Shown here: positions 8,542-17,005 of the stretch, piece after piece | Layout: each line of letters begins with the position of its first letter | How positions within the stretch are numbered: position 1 is the first letter of the stretch | Assembly (NCBI RefSeq): GCF_959029255.1 | Contig: NZ_CAUFUE010000003.1 | Location: 1-64,000, forward strand | Direction of reading: 5' to 3' | Source of the DNA: an uncultured Bacteroides sp. | GTDB taxonomy: Bacteria > Bacteroidota > Bacteroidia > Bacteroidales > Bacteroidaceae | DNA: 64,000 nt | The notes under the pieces: model-generated | Seen by the model: only the letters and a program-made list of their open reading frames with translations | The model's database searches: none | What the model was told of the DNA's origin: nothing | Translations under genes and position numbers: made by a program

Positions 8542-9999
8542 TTAATTTTTAATTATCACCTTGATGCCTTGATGTTCCAGTTCCTTCACTACTTTTTCAA
8601 TTGCCTCATAGTGTTCAGGTGCAATACCCAGTTTCAGTAAGTCCAGCACAGGCAAATCTTCAGCCAAATGCATATCCTTGTCCTCTACCTTATCGATTAT
8701 CATTCCCACCGCACTAGTATTATTGGTAATGGGGTCAATCAGGATAAATGAACCGCATGCTTTATTTTTCTGGTACGGATCAAAGAACAATTCTTTGGCG
8801 GTAGTGAGAACGACACGGGCAATTTGGTTCAACTGCATAGGAAGCGTATCCTTTGTCAATTTACCATTTTCAATGGAAAGATGTTCCATTGTGTTGACGT
8901 CCACTTTATATTTAATGTTGTCAATACGCGTACGGCTTACATTAGTAGTCTGTTTGATAAAAAACGATTTATTAATATCCATCGGTTCCTCATCCATCCA
9001 TACCACCATTGCCTCAAAGTTACGATCCATCAAAGGCAGATTGTCCGGATGTACCAACATTTCCCCACGCGACACATCTATCTCATCTTCCAAAGTCAAA
9101 GTAACAGACTGCGGAGGGAAAGCATAATCCAATTCCCCATCGTATGTTACGATACTCTTCACACGGGATTTCTTACCCGAAGGCAGAGCCATAACCTCAT
9201 CTCCTTTGCGGACAACGCCCGAAGCAACCTTGCCACAGAAGCCACGGAAATCAAGGTTAGGACGTAGAACATACTGCACCGGGAAACGGAAATCTTCCAG
9301 ATTATGGTCATTATCGATATGCACGGTTTCCAGAAAATCCAATAAAGAAATTCCCTTATACCAGGGAGTACGGTCAGATTTCTCTACTACGTTATCCCCA
9401 TCAAGTGCGGAAAGAGGAATACAGGTCACTTCCGGAATACCCAACGGAGCAATGAACTGCTTGTATTCTCCTACAATTTCATTAAAACGCTCTTCCGAAA
9501 AATCCACCAAGTCCATCTTATTCACAGCAAGCACCACATGTTTTATTCCCAGTAAAGATACAAGGAATGTATGGCGGCGTGTCTGCGTGATAACACCCGT
9601 ACGGGCATCTACCAGGATGATAGCCAGATTAGCGGTAGAACCACCTGTAATCATGTTACGGGTATATTGTTCGTGCCCCGGAGTATCGGCAATAATAAAC
9701 TTACGATTGTTTGTAGAGAAATAACGGTACGCCACATCAATTGTGATGCCTTGCTCACGTTCAGCTTTCAGTCCATCCAGCAACAGAGCATAGTCAATGT
9801 GGTCTCCGGCATTTCCAACACGCTTACTATCACGCTCCAACGCATCCAGTTGGTCTTCGTATAACTTTTTACTATCGAACAGTAATCGTCCGATAAGAGT
9901 GGACTTCCCGTCGTCTACCGAACCTGCCGTGAGGAATCTCAATAAGTCCTTCTGTTCATCCTTATCAAGGAAAGCCTTTATATCTAATTTATTATCCAT
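8542..9999 (-). CDS. cysN: Sulfate adenylyltransferase, GTPase subunit
   Basis: A 485-residue translation-factor-type GTPase. It couples GTP hydrolysis to sulfate activation by CysD (ATP + sulfate to APS + PPi). The G1 loop is GSVDDGKSTL near residue 26, G3 is DTPGHEQYTRNM near 103, and G4 is NKMDLVDF. Beta-barrel domains II and III follow (FRFPVQYVLRPN onward). There is no fused CysC kinase domain; that activity is the separate upstream gene. CysD lies 31 bp upstream, and the sulfotransferase 9 bp downstream. Confidence 0.96.
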   Translation of the reverse strand: MDNKLDIKAFLDKDEQKDLLRFLTAGSVDDGKSTLIGRLLFDSKKLYEDQLDALERDSKRVGNAGDHIDYALLLDGLKAEREQGITIDVAYRYFSTNNRKFIIADTPGHEQYTRNMITGGSTANLAIILVDARTGVITQTRRHTFLVSLLGIKHVVLAVNKMDLVDFSEERFNEIVGEYKQFIAPLGIPEVTCIPLSALDGDNVVEKSDRTPWYKGISLLDFLETVHIDNDHNLEDFRFPVQYVLRPNLDFRGFCGKVASGVVRKGDEVMALPSGKKSRVKSIVTYDGELDYAFPPQSVTLTLEDEIDVSRGEMLVHPDNLPLMDRNFEAMVVWMDEEPMDINKSFFIKQTTNVSRTRIDNIKYKVDVNTMEHLSIENGKLTKDTLPMQLNQIARVVLTTAKELFFDPYQKNKACGSFILIDPITNNTSAVGMIIDKVEDKDMHLAEDLPVLDLLKLGIAPEHYEAIEKVVKELEHQGIKVIIKN

Positions 10000-10003
10000 T
10001 TTC

Positions 10004-10024
10004 TCAATTACAAATTACTAATTA
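10004..10024. repeat. 21-bp dispersed repeat copy 2 (before cysN)
   Basis: Exact copy of the 21 bases at 5952-5972, here in the cysD-cysN gap and ending 5 bp before the cysN start codon. Confidence 0.7.
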
Positions 10025-10030
10025 CAGATT

Positions 10031-10942
10031 TTAGAAATAACCTTCGCGTTTCTTTTGTTCCATGCTTGCCTCTTGGTCGAAGTCAATCACACGGGTAGTA
10101 CGCTCACTTTTGGTGGTAGTCATCATTTCTTCCACAATCTTCTCGATAGTATCCGCTTCGCTCTCCACGGCACCGGTCAGCGGCCAGCATCCTAAAGTCC
10201 GGAAACGAACCATACGCATTTCTATTTTATCCCGGTATTGTTCCGGCAAACGCTCATCATCCGCCATAATCAGGTTTCCGTCTATCTCCACACATGGACG
10301 CTCCTTGGCGAAATACAACGGCACAATAGGAATATTCTCCAAACGAATATATTGCCATATATCCAGTTCAGTCCAGTTACTCAGCGGAAATACACGTATA
10401 CTCTCTCCCTTGTGCACACGCGCATTATATATATCCCACAATTCCGGACGCTGATTTTTCGGATCCCACTGATGGAATTTATCCCGGAAAGAGAAAATAC
10501 GTTCCTTGGCACGTGATTTCTCCTCATCACGGCGTGCGCCACCAAAAGCCGCGTCAAATTTATATTTGTCAAGAGAACGAAGCAAAGCTTGCGTTTTCAT
10601 CAAGTCGGTATGCACCTTGCTACCATGAGTAAAGGGGCCTACACCGGCATGAAAAGCTTCCATATTACTTTCCACAATCAAGTTCCAGCCATATTTCTTG
10701 GCATACTCATCACGGAACTGGATCATTTCCTTGAATTTCCATTTAGAGTCGATATGCATCAACGGGAAAGGTACTTTGCCCGGAGCAAACGCTTTTTCAG
10801 CCAAACGTACCATAACCGAGGAATCCTTACCGATACTGTATAGCATCACCGGATTCTCAAATTCCGCAGCCACCTCACGGATAATATGTATGGACTCTGC
10901 TTCGAGTTCCTGCAAGTGACTAAGTTTATACTCTTCTTTCAT
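10031..10942 (-). CDS. cysD: Sulfate adenylyltransferase, catalytic subunit
   Basis: A 303-residue PP-loop ATP pyrophosphatase that adenylates sulfate to APS as partner of CysN. The pyrophosphate-binding loop is YSIGKDSSVMVRL (about 36-48); LMHIDSKWKFKEM and FGGARRDEEKSRAKER are strongly conserved in CysD and separate it from PAPS reductase (CysH), which shares the fold. Length is typical. Spacing of 6 bp from cysC and 31 bp to cysN supports one operon. Confidence 0.96.
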   Translation of the reverse strand: MKEEYKLSHLQELEAESIHIIREVAAEFENPVMLYSIGKDSSVMVRLAEKAFAPGKVPFPLMHIDSKWKFKEMIQFRDEYAKKYGWNLIVESNMEAFHAGVGPFTHGSKVHTDLMKTQALLRSLDKYKFDAAFGGARRDEEKSRAKERIFSFRDKFHQWDPKNQRPELWDIYNARVHKGESIRVFPLSNWTELDIWQYIRLENIPIVPLYFAKERPCVEIDGNLIMADDERLPEQYRDKIEMRMVRFRTLGCWPLTGAVESEADTIEKIVEEMMTTTKSERTTRVIDFDQEASMEQKKREGYF

Positions 10943-10948
10943 TGTATA

Positions 10949-11554
10949 TTATTTCTTCTGTATTTTCGGTAAAATAAGTTCCAATAGTTTATTGACGGAT
11001 TCTTCCAAGCTAAGCACAGACGTATCCAGCGTCAATGCCGGATGTACAGGAGCCTCAAACGGCGCGGAAATACCCGTAAAGTTTTTAATCTCTCCCTTAC
11101 GGGCTTTGGCATAGAGTCCTTTCACATCACGACGCTCGCACTCCTCGATAGGCGTACTGACATAAATTTCCAAAAAATCCTCTTGTCCTATAATATTCGC
11201 CGCCATTTCGCGTATATCATTATTAGGGCTGATAAACGCAGCGATAGTAATGACACCGGTATCTATGAACAGTTTGGAAACCTCGGCTATACGGCGGATA
11301 TTCTCCACACGGTCAGCTTCAGTAAATCCCAGGTTATTATTGATTCCGCTACGGATATTGTCCCCATCGAGGATACGGCACAACAACCCGCGTTTATGCA
11401 ATTCCCGTTCCAAAGCTATAGCTATCGTACTTTTACCGGAACCGCTCAATCCTGTAAACCATATCATCACACTATGCTGTTTCAGTAATATCTCTTTATC
11501 CTCCCGCGCCAGCATACGATCGAAAATCGGATATATATTATTGTTGTCTGTCAT
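10949..11554 (-). CDS. cysC: Adenylylsulfate (APS) kinase
   Basis: A 201-residue P-loop kinase that phosphorylates APS at the 3' position to give PAPS, the sulfonate donor. Walker A is GLSGSGKST (about 34-42); RILDGDNIRSGINNNLGF and FISPNNDIREMA are APS kinase signatures. It stands alone rather than fused to CysN. It lies 16 bp after the SLC13 permease and 6 bp before cysD. Confidence 0.96.
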   Translation of the reverse strand: MTDNNNIYPIFDRMLAREDKEILLKQHSVMIWFTGLSGSGKSTIAIALERELHKRGLLCRILDGDNIRSGINNNLGFTEADRVENIRRIAEVSKLFIDTGVITIAAFISPNNDIREMAANIIGQEDFLEIYVSTPIEECERRDVKGLYAKARKGEIKNFTGISAPFEAPVHPALTLDTSVLSLEESVNKLLELILPKIQKK

Positions 11555-11570
11555 ATATTCTATAACTTAA

Positions 11571-13124
11571 TTAAAAATGCCATATTAAAGGAATAAGAAA
11601 AATCGAAATCAAGAATGTTATTATATTCAACGGTAAACCGATACGGACAAAATCCGTAAACTTATAATTACCGATACCTTGTACAATCAAATTCGTCTGA
11701 TAACCGATAGGTGTGGAAAAACTAGCCGAAGCTGCCATACAAATAACCACAAAAAACGGCATCGGGCTCACTCCCAACTGCGACGAAATAGAAAGCGCCA
11801 AAGGGAATGCAAGCGCTGCCGCAGCATTATTCGTAATCAATTCAGTAAACAAATTTGTAATAATGAACATAACAGCAAGCAACACCTGAGGTCCATAATG
11901 CTCAGTCAGGCCGATGATATACTTAGCCACAATATCCGCCACGCCCGAATTCACCATCGCCCTACTGATAGCAAAAGCACAGGCAATCGTTATCAAAATA
12001 TCCCAGGAAATGTATTTCGTATACTTACGGGCAGGGAAAATCTTTGTCCATGCCATAATTATAGTCGTAACGGACACAAAGAAAAACATATCCAGCTTCA
12101 TCTCAGGAAATGCTTCTTTCACGGCAGGCAATTCGCCCACAGTAGCACCTGTAATCATCAAAATCAATAAAATCAGCGCAAACCACCGTTTGCCTTTACT
12201 TGCTACCGGCTCCGTATCCTTTCCATTGGCAATCATCACGAAGACAGAAGACTCTCCCCATGTCTGTATAAACGAGTCATCAGCCATCACTACCAATGTA
12301 TCGCCTTCGCGGAAATATTCATTTTCAAGATTTTGGGTGTAAGTCTGGCCGTTACGTTTTATCTCCTTCACCTCGGCGCCATAATGGCGTTTAAAGTTAA
12401 ACGCCCCGATTTTTTTATTGATACCCGGAAAACGAGGTCCAAGCACGGCTTCCACACGATGCAAATCACCCTGTTCTTCCGGCTCGTCATCCGGTTTCAC
12501 CGCATCCTTACGAACATCCGGCAATAGTTTGGAAGAGAACAAGAAAATATAAATGATACCCGCTATCGCGATGAATATCCCGACCTTTCCCAACTCGAAC
12601 ATCGTAAATCCTTCATATCCTGCTTCCAGAATCATGCCATGCACCACCAGATTGGTAGAAGTGCCAATCAACGTACAGATGCCACCGAGAATTGTAACGT
12701 ATGAAAGGGGAATCAGGAATTTAGTAGCGGGAAGTTTCACCGACTCTGCCCAACGTTTAATGATAGGAGCAAAAATAACGACAACCGGTGTATTATTTAA
12801 AAATGCGGAAATAAAAGAAATTACAGGCAACATCCTGAACTGCGCTTTGAATACAGTAGTTTTCCCCTGTGGAAGTAGTTTCTTGATAACCTGCCCCAAT
12901 GCTCCGGATTGACGGATACCTTCACTGACAAGAAACAGCATGGCTACCGTTATCATCCCTTTATTACTGAATCCTTCCAGCATCTCTTTCGGTGTCAGAA
13001 TACCTACGCAAAGGAACAACACGACTACCGAAAAAAGCACCATTCCCGGACGCATTTTATCCAGAACCAAGGCTATCACCATACCCAATAGCGCCAAAAG
13101 CACAAATGTAATCTCAAACGTCAT
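11571..13124 (-). CDS. SLC13-type permease with TrkA-C (RCK_C) domain, probable sulfate importer
   Basis: A 517-residue inner-membrane carrier. The two halves of the SLC13/ArsB-like fold are separated by a soluble segment (about 210-300) that looks like a TrkA-C/RCK_C domain (EVKEIKRNGQTYTQNLENEYFREGD region). The conserved hairpins SAFLNNTPVVVIFAP and ITNNAAAALAFPLAL, one per half, carry the Asn-Thr/Asn-Asn residues expected in the substrate site. SLC13 members move dicarboxylates or sulfate. Placement between cysQ (4-bp overlap) and cysC makes sulfate the likely substrate. Confidence 0.82.
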   Translation of the reverse strand: MTFEITFVLLALLGMVIALVLDKMRPGMVLFSVVVLFLCVGILTPKEMLEGFSNKGMITVAMLFLVSEGIRQSGALGQVIKKLLPQGKTTVFKAQFRMLPVISFISAFLNNTPVVVIFAPIIKRWAESVKLPATKFLIPLSYVTILGGICTLIGTSTNLVVHGMILEAGYEGFTMFELGKVGIFIAIAGIIYIFLFSSKLLPDVRKDAVKPDDEPEEQGDLHRVEAVLGPRFPGINKKIGAFNFKRHYGAEVKEIKRNGQTYTQNLENEYFREGDTLVVMADDSFIQTWGESSVFVMIANGKDTEPVASKGKRWFALILLILMITGATVGELPAVKEAFPEMKLDMFFFVSVTTIIMAWTKIFPARKYTKYISWDILITIACAFAISRAMVNSGVADIVAKYIIGLTEHYGPQVLLAVMFIITNLFTELITNNAAAALAFPLALSISSQLGVSPMPFFVVICMAASASFSTPIGYQTNLIVQGIGNYKFTDFVRIGLPLNIITFLISIFLIPLIWHF

Positions 13125-13957
13125 AAGGATCGCTTTTTTGTTTTCACATGTCTAGGCTCCACGATAAACCAAGGATTCAGCAAGTCTTCCTTATTATATC
13201 GCAACGGTTCTTCCTTCCCAGCCTGATAAACTTCCATACCGGCAGCGCGTGCTATAGCATGACCTGCTGCCGTATCCCACTCCATTGTAGGAGCGAAACG
13301 CGGATACACATCCGCCTTTCCTTCCGCCACCAGGCAGATTTTAATCGAACTTCCACTGGAAATCAATTCCACATCCGAATGATATCGCTTCATCTCCTCT
13401 ATGTAAACTTCCGTTTCCGGTGAAAGATGCGAACGGGAAGCAACAATCACGAACTTGTCATGTCCAACCTTATCCGGCAAACGGACAGCCGATGCCATCA
13501 ATTCATCCAACGTAGCCTCTGCACGCGTTGTAATACCGGACAATTTATAAGCCCCGATTTCTTCATCCGCAAAATAAAGTTCTCTTTTCACCGGAAGGTA
13601 AATCACCCCCATCACAGGCACTGAGTTATGTACCAAAGCGATATTAACCGTAAATTCCCCGTTTCTCTTGATAAACTCCTTCGTTCCATCCAGCGGATCC
13701 ACAATCCACAAAGTCTCCCACTTATGGCGTTCCACAAATGGCAAATGTTTCCCCTCCTCGCTTAATAGGGGAAAAGGAGTATCCTGCAAAATCTTTGCTA
13801 TCGTCTCGTGTGCTTTTCTATCGGCAATGGTCAAAGGGGAATTATCCGCCTTTTTCTCTATCTCAAAATCAGATGCCGGGTCGTCGTAAATGGAAATAAT
13901 GTCTTTTCCGGCACACAAAGCCGCATCAATTGCATTGAGTATATATTGTCGTTCCAT
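13121..13957 (-). CDS. cysQ: 3'(2'),5'-bisphosphate nucleotidase
   Basis: A 278-residue inositol-monophosphatase-fold enzyme that turns PAP, the by-product of sulfonation, into AMP. Metal-binding motifs are intact: LLSEEGK (about 70), WIVDPLDGTKEF (about 88-99) and the C-terminal MEWDTAAGHAI. I chose the ATG at 13957 (MERQYILNAIDAAL); an extension to 13981 uses a non-ATG start and adds eight unconserved residues. It is the first gene of the sulfur cluster and overlaps the permease by 4 bp. PAP removal is needed when PAPS is used by sulfotransferases, which matches the presence of one downstream. Confidence 0.93.
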   Translation of the reverse strand: MERQYILNAIDAALCAGKDIISIYDDPASDFEIEKKADNSPLTIADRKAHETIAKILQDTPFPLLSEEGKHLPFVERHKWETLWIVDPLDGTKEFIKRNGEFTVNIALVHNSVPVMGVIYLPVKRELYFADEEIGAYKLSGITTRAEATLDELMASAVRLPDKVGHDKFVIVASRSHLSPETEVYIEEMKRYHSDVELISSGSSIKICLVAEGKADVYPRFAPTMEWDTAAGHAIARAAGMEVYQAGKEEPLRYNKEDLLNPWFIVEPRHVKTKKRSL

Positions 13958-13965
13958 ACTATATC

Positions 13966-13973
13966 CAAATGTA
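13966..13973 (-). promoter_or_regulatory. Putative -7 element of the sulfonation operon
   Basis: Minus-strand TACATTTG matches TAnnTTTG and ends 9 bp before the chosen cysQ start. A transcript from here would have almost no 5' leader. No TTTG at canonical -33 spacing was seen. Confidence 0.45.
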
Positions 13974-14121
13974 AGACGCAAAATTAAAAACTTTTTTATC
14001 GCAAAAAGTTTCCGCTTCTTGTTTTATAACTTCTTTTAAACGAAAAAGATAAATTTTATAAGTACTTTTTACAATCACCGGAATATATACTTCATAAACA
14101 TTTCCAGTGAGTTAAGAGAAA

Positions 14122-14145
14122 GGCAGTAACTTCCCAGTTACTGCC
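14122..14145 (-). terminator. Hairpin terminator after the SPOR gene
   Basis: Arms GGCAGTAACT and AGTTACTGCC are perfectly complementary over 10 bp with a 4-base loop. On the minus strand the hairpin is followed by CTTTCTCTT, a moderate pyrimidine tail. It separates the SPOR lipoprotein gene from the sulfur cluster. Confidence 0.75.
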
Positions 14146-14200
14146 CTATCCTGAAAGGAGGAAAATACCCCTTTCCTATGAATTACCAAAAAGAATTCAA

Positions 14201-14704
14201 TTAATTAATGCGATACAGCAACCAAGAACCCTGGAAATCCTGACGATTAGGATATTTAGCCTTGAAAGCATCGCGGGCATTTGCAGCAGAAGCTCTGTCT
14301 GCGTATGTGCTTACGATTACGCGATACATGGCAGCATCCGCATTAAATACGATGATAGCATTATAACCTTCTTTATCCAAGAAATTTTTCAGGTTTTCAG
14401 CATTAGCTTTCACACCGAAACTACCGCATACTACACTGTAGTCCTTCAAACCATCGGTACCGGATACTACCGTAACTTTTTCCTGACGTACCACGCCCAC
14501 CGGAGCGCTTTCCACCACCTTGGCCTCTACCGGAGCAGCCACCACCGGAGCAACTTCCTCTACGGGAGCAGTAGTCTGAGGTTCAGCCAACTCTTGTTGT
14601 TTTGCCTTTTCGTATGCTTTCTTGTATGCGCTTTCACTTGATTTACAAGAAGAGAATGCCAGTACGATACATACTCCCATTCCCAATACTGCTAATTTTT
14701 TCAT
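14201..14704 (-). CDS. SPOR-domain lipoprotein
   Basis: A 167-residue predicted lipoprotein. The signal ends in a lipobox-like LAFSSC, so it is probably lipidated and held in the envelope. A Glu/Val/Ala/Pro-rich spacer (about 40-75) leads to a C-terminal SPOR domain (DYSVVCGSFGVKANAENLKNF to the end), which in other bacteria binds peptidoglycan lacking stem peptides at division sites. I chose ATG 14704 because AGAAG-type bases precede it; the in-frame ATG at 14716 would put a charged MIEE ahead of the signal. A single-gene unit with its own terminator. Confidence 0.88.
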   Translation of the reverse strand: MKKLAVLGMGVCIVLAFSSCKSSESAYKKAYEKAKQQELAEPQTTAPVEEVAPVVAAPVEAKVVESAPVGVVRQEKVTVVSGTDGLKDYSVVCGSFGVKANAENLKNFLDKEGYNAIIVFNADAAMYRVIVSTYADRASAANARDAFKAKYPNRQDFQGSWLLYRIN

Positions 14705-14745
14705 TTCTTCTATCATTTTTTGTTAGTAATATCTATGTCTATTCT

Positions 14746-14753
14746 CAAATCTA
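14746..14753 (-). promoter_or_regulatory. Putative -7 element upstream of the SPOR gene
   Basis: Minus-strand TAGATTTG matches TAnnTTTG and lies about 40 bp before the SPOR start, immediately beyond the stop codon of the upstream lipocalin-like gene. Confidence 0.45.
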
Positions 14754-15206
14754 TCAATACTTACGGAAAACATATTTAATGCCCTGGTAGTTCAACCGCA
14801 TCTTCTTATTGGTCAGTTCCTCCACCTTGAATGTCCGTTCTCCCTCTTCTCCCCAATTAAAGAATTTCTTATAACTTGCGGAGTTTACCAGATTATTATG
14901 AGCCTCTTCATTTCCGGAGCTGTTATCCGGCCACAGCGTAATGGATATTTCGTCATCTTTCAATTTATAGTACCCATAATAACTTTCATAGTTTCCATGC
15001 TCATTCATACAATACGTCAGAAAACTTCCCTTCTGAAATCCATAGAATATGCTGTCCACTTTCTGCACCGTCCCATCAGGATATTGGTATTCACGCAATT
15101 GCCATTGACCTACCCAATCGGAACCGCCATCATTCATACAAGACACACATCCCAGTAGCACACATGCCAAAATCAGAAGTATTTTCCCGCCAAACAATCT
15201 CTTCAT
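14754..15206 (-). CDS. Small lipocalin-like lipoprotein
   Basis: A 150-residue predicted lipoprotein with signal MKRLFGGKILLILACVLLG and lipobox region GCVSC. The mature part starts WVGQWQLREYQYPDG and alternates aromatic and polar residues in beta-strand fashion, ending MRLNYQGIKYVFRKY. This pattern is that of the small lipocalin-like domain proteins common in Bacteroides, whose ligands are unknown. It is transcribed toward the SPOR gene and divergently from the DEAD-box helicase. Confidence 0.7.
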   Translation of the reverse strand: MKRLFGGKILLILACVLLGCVSCMNDGGSDWVGQWQLREYQYPDGTVQKVDSIFYGFQKGSFLTYCMNEHGNYESYYGYYKLKDDEISITLWPDNSSGNEEAHNNLVNSASYKKFFNWGEEGERTFKVEELTNKKMRLNYQGIKYVFRKY

Positions 15207-15229
15207 AGTTCACTTTTTTAATTAAGGGA

Positions 15230-15237
15230 CAAAAGTA
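15230..15237 (-). promoter_or_regulatory. Putative -7 element upstream of the lipocalin-like gene
   Basis: Minus-strand TACTTTTG matches TAnnTTTG and lies 24 bp ahead of the start codon. Confidence 0.45.
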
Positions 15238-15333
15238 CGCCTAAGCTCTTATCTAATCCCTCCAAATGCTGTTAAATATAATTAAAAGGAGCGAATTATA
15301 AAGACAAAAAGAGATTTGCCAAGAAGGCTTTCG

Positions 15334-15341
15334 TACCTTTG
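15334..15341 (+). promoter_or_regulatory. Putative -7 element of the DEAD-box helicase gene
   Basis: TACCTTTG matches TAnnTTTG, 41 bp before the start codon. A TTTG lies upstream at 15315 but only 15 bp away, shorter than the usual 19-21 bp. Confidence 0.5.
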
Positions 15342-15382
15342 CCAAATATAAAACAGGGCATGAGGCCCATTTAATTAATTAC

Positions 15383-16654
15383 ATGACATTTGAAAATTTG
15401 AAACTGATAGAGCCGATATTAAGAGCTCTTCAAGAAGAGGGGTATTCCACCCCCACTCCGATACAGGAGAAATCCATACCCATATTACTTCGAGGAAAAG
15501 ACTTATTAGGATGTGCCCAAACCGGGACCGGAAAAACCGCAGCATTCTCCATCCCCATCCTGCAAAAGTTGTATAAGACCGATAACCGTCAAGGAATAAA
15601 AGCGTTGATACTGACTCCCACCCGCGAATTAGCGATACAAATCGGAGAGTCATTCGAAGCATACGGCAAATATACCGGACTACGTCACGCCGTCATATTC
15701 GGCGGTGTAGGACAAAAGCCGCAAACCGATGAGCTAAAGCGAGGCATACAGATACTGATTGCAACTCCGGGACGCTTGCAAGACCTGGTCAACCAAGGTT
15801 TCATCAATTTAAAGACGCTCGACTTCTTCGTTCTCGATGAAGCGGACCGCATGTTGGATATGGGTTTTATCCACGATATCCGCCGTATTTTGAAGTTACT
15901 TCCGCCACGCAGGCAAACCCTTTTCTTTTCAGCCACCATGCCTCCCGAAATAGAAAAACTGGCCAACTCCATGTTGACCGAACCGGAAAAGGTAGAAGTA
16001 ACTCCCGTATCTTCAACCGTTGATACCATATCACAATCCGTCTATTTTGTAGAAAAGAAAGAAAAGAAAGACCTATTGTTATATCTGCTCAAGAATCCGG
16101 CAATAGAATCAGTCCTGATATTTACCCGCACCAAATATGGAGCGGACAAGCTGGCGCGTATTCTCAACAAAGCAGGCATAGGTGCCGAAGCCATCCACGG
16201 CAACAAATCGCAGAACGCCCGCCAACGCGCCTTGACCGGCTTCAAAAGCCACACACTCCGCGTATTGATAGCAACGGACATTGCAGCGCGAGGCATTGAT
16301 GTAGACCAACTGTCCCATGTCATCAACTACGAGCTACCCAATATTCCGGAAACATACGTTCACCGTATCGGACGTACCGGGCGTGCCGGACACGACGGTA
16401 TAGCCATTTCATTCTGTGAGTCAGAAGAACTCCCGTATCTGAAAGACATTCAGAAACTGATAGGTAAAACCATTCCGGTCGTAAAAGAACACCCGTTCAT
16501 CACTTCAACCGGAACAAAAGCCCAAGAAGTAAAGACGGAAGAGCTCAAGGCTAAAGCCAAAGAAAATAAAGTGTATAGAGGCAGTCGTGCAAACGGCGAT
16601 TTCTGGAGAAGAAAAAAGCAGAGCCAACAAAACAAGCCCAAGAAGCAAGCCTAA
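15383..16654 (+). CDS. DEAD-box ATP-dependent RNA helicase (RhlE-like)
   Basis: A 423-residue RNA helicase. The Q motif is YSTPTPIQEKSIP, Walker A AQTGTGKTAAF, motif Ia LTPTRELAIQ, the name motif VLDEADRML, motif III FSATMP, and motif VI HRIGRTGRAGH. Both RecA-like domains are complete. The C-terminal tail (about 375-423) is rich in Lys, Arg and Gln, as in RhlE-type enzymes that use a basic tail to bind RNA. It is a single-gene unit. Such helicases help ribosome assembly or RNA decay, often in the cold; which one applies here cannot be seen. Confidence 0.95.
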   Translation: MTFENLKLIEPILRALQEEGYSTPTPIQEKSIPILLRGKDLLGCAQTGTGKTAAFSIPILQKLYKTDNRQGIKALILTPTRELAIQIGESFEAYGKYTGLRHAVIFGGVGQKPQTDELKRGIQILIATPGRLQDLVNQGFINLKTLDFFVLDEADRMLDMGFIHDIRRILKLLPPRRQTLFFSATMPPEIEKLANSMLTEPEKVEVTPVSSTVDTISQSVYFVEKKEKKDLLLYLLKNPAIESVLIFTRTKYGADKLARILNKAGIGAEAIHGNKSQNARQRALTGFKSHTLRVLIATDIAARGIDVDQLSHVINYELPNIPETYVHRIGRTGRAGHDGIAISFCESEELPYLKDIQKLIGKTIPVVKEHPFITSTGTKAQEVKTEELKAKAKENKVYRGSRANGDFWRRKKQSQQNKPKKQA

Positions 16655-16695
16655 TTATCGTTTTTCATGGTATATAACTCTAAAAAGAAAGAGTT

Positions 16696-16730
16696 TTTGA
16701 ACAAACTTTCAAAATATTTTGTTAGCTTTG
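16696..16730 (+). promoter_or_regulatory. Putative promoter of the YtxH operon
   Basis: TTTG at 16696-16699 and TAGCTTTG at 16723-16730 match the Bacteroides -33 and -7 elements, with 23 bp between (usual 19-21). The start codon of the first gene is 35 bp downstream, with AGAAAGGAG just ahead of it as ribosome-binding site. Confidence 0.6.
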
Positions 16731-16765
16731 TCATATAAACTAATTAAAAAGAAAGGAGTATTATC

Positions 16766-16975
16766 ATGAAAGGATTAAATGTTTTAGCTGCTTTTTTGGG
16801 TGGTGCCGCAGTAGGTGCAGCCATTGGTATTTTGTTCGCTCCTGAAAAAGGCGAAGACACGCGTCATAAGATTGCAGAAATTCTTCGTAAGAAAGGCATC
16901 CGTTTGAACCACAGCGAAATGGAAAACCTGGTAGATGAGATTGCCGCAGAAATCAAAGGTGAAGTAGCCGAATAA
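16766..16975 (+). CDS. YtxH-domain protein
   Basis: A 69-residue protein with one N-terminal membrane segment rich in Gly and Ala (LAAFLGGAAVGAAIGILFAP) followed by the YtxH-type EKGEDTRHKIAEILRKKG amphipathic stretch. YtxH proteins are small membrane-anchored proteins linked with envelope stress in Firmicutes; the molecular role is unclear. A good AGAAAGGAG site precedes the start. It begins a three-gene unit with a holin-like membrane protein and an 83-residue protein. Confidence 0.85.
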   Translation: MKGLNVLAAFLGGAAVGAAIGILFAPEKGEDTRHKIAEILRKKGIRLNHSEMENLVDEIAAEIKGEVAE

Positions 16976-17005
16976 AAAACCTACACTTCAAAAAACAGAG
17001 CCATT

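Noticed and set aside
10031..10942. PAPS reductase (CysH), which would imply reductive sulfate assimilation
   Set aside because: The PP-loop protein has CysD-specific blocks (FGGARRDEEKSRAKER) and is next to cysN; the CysH C-terminal ECGLH motif is absent.
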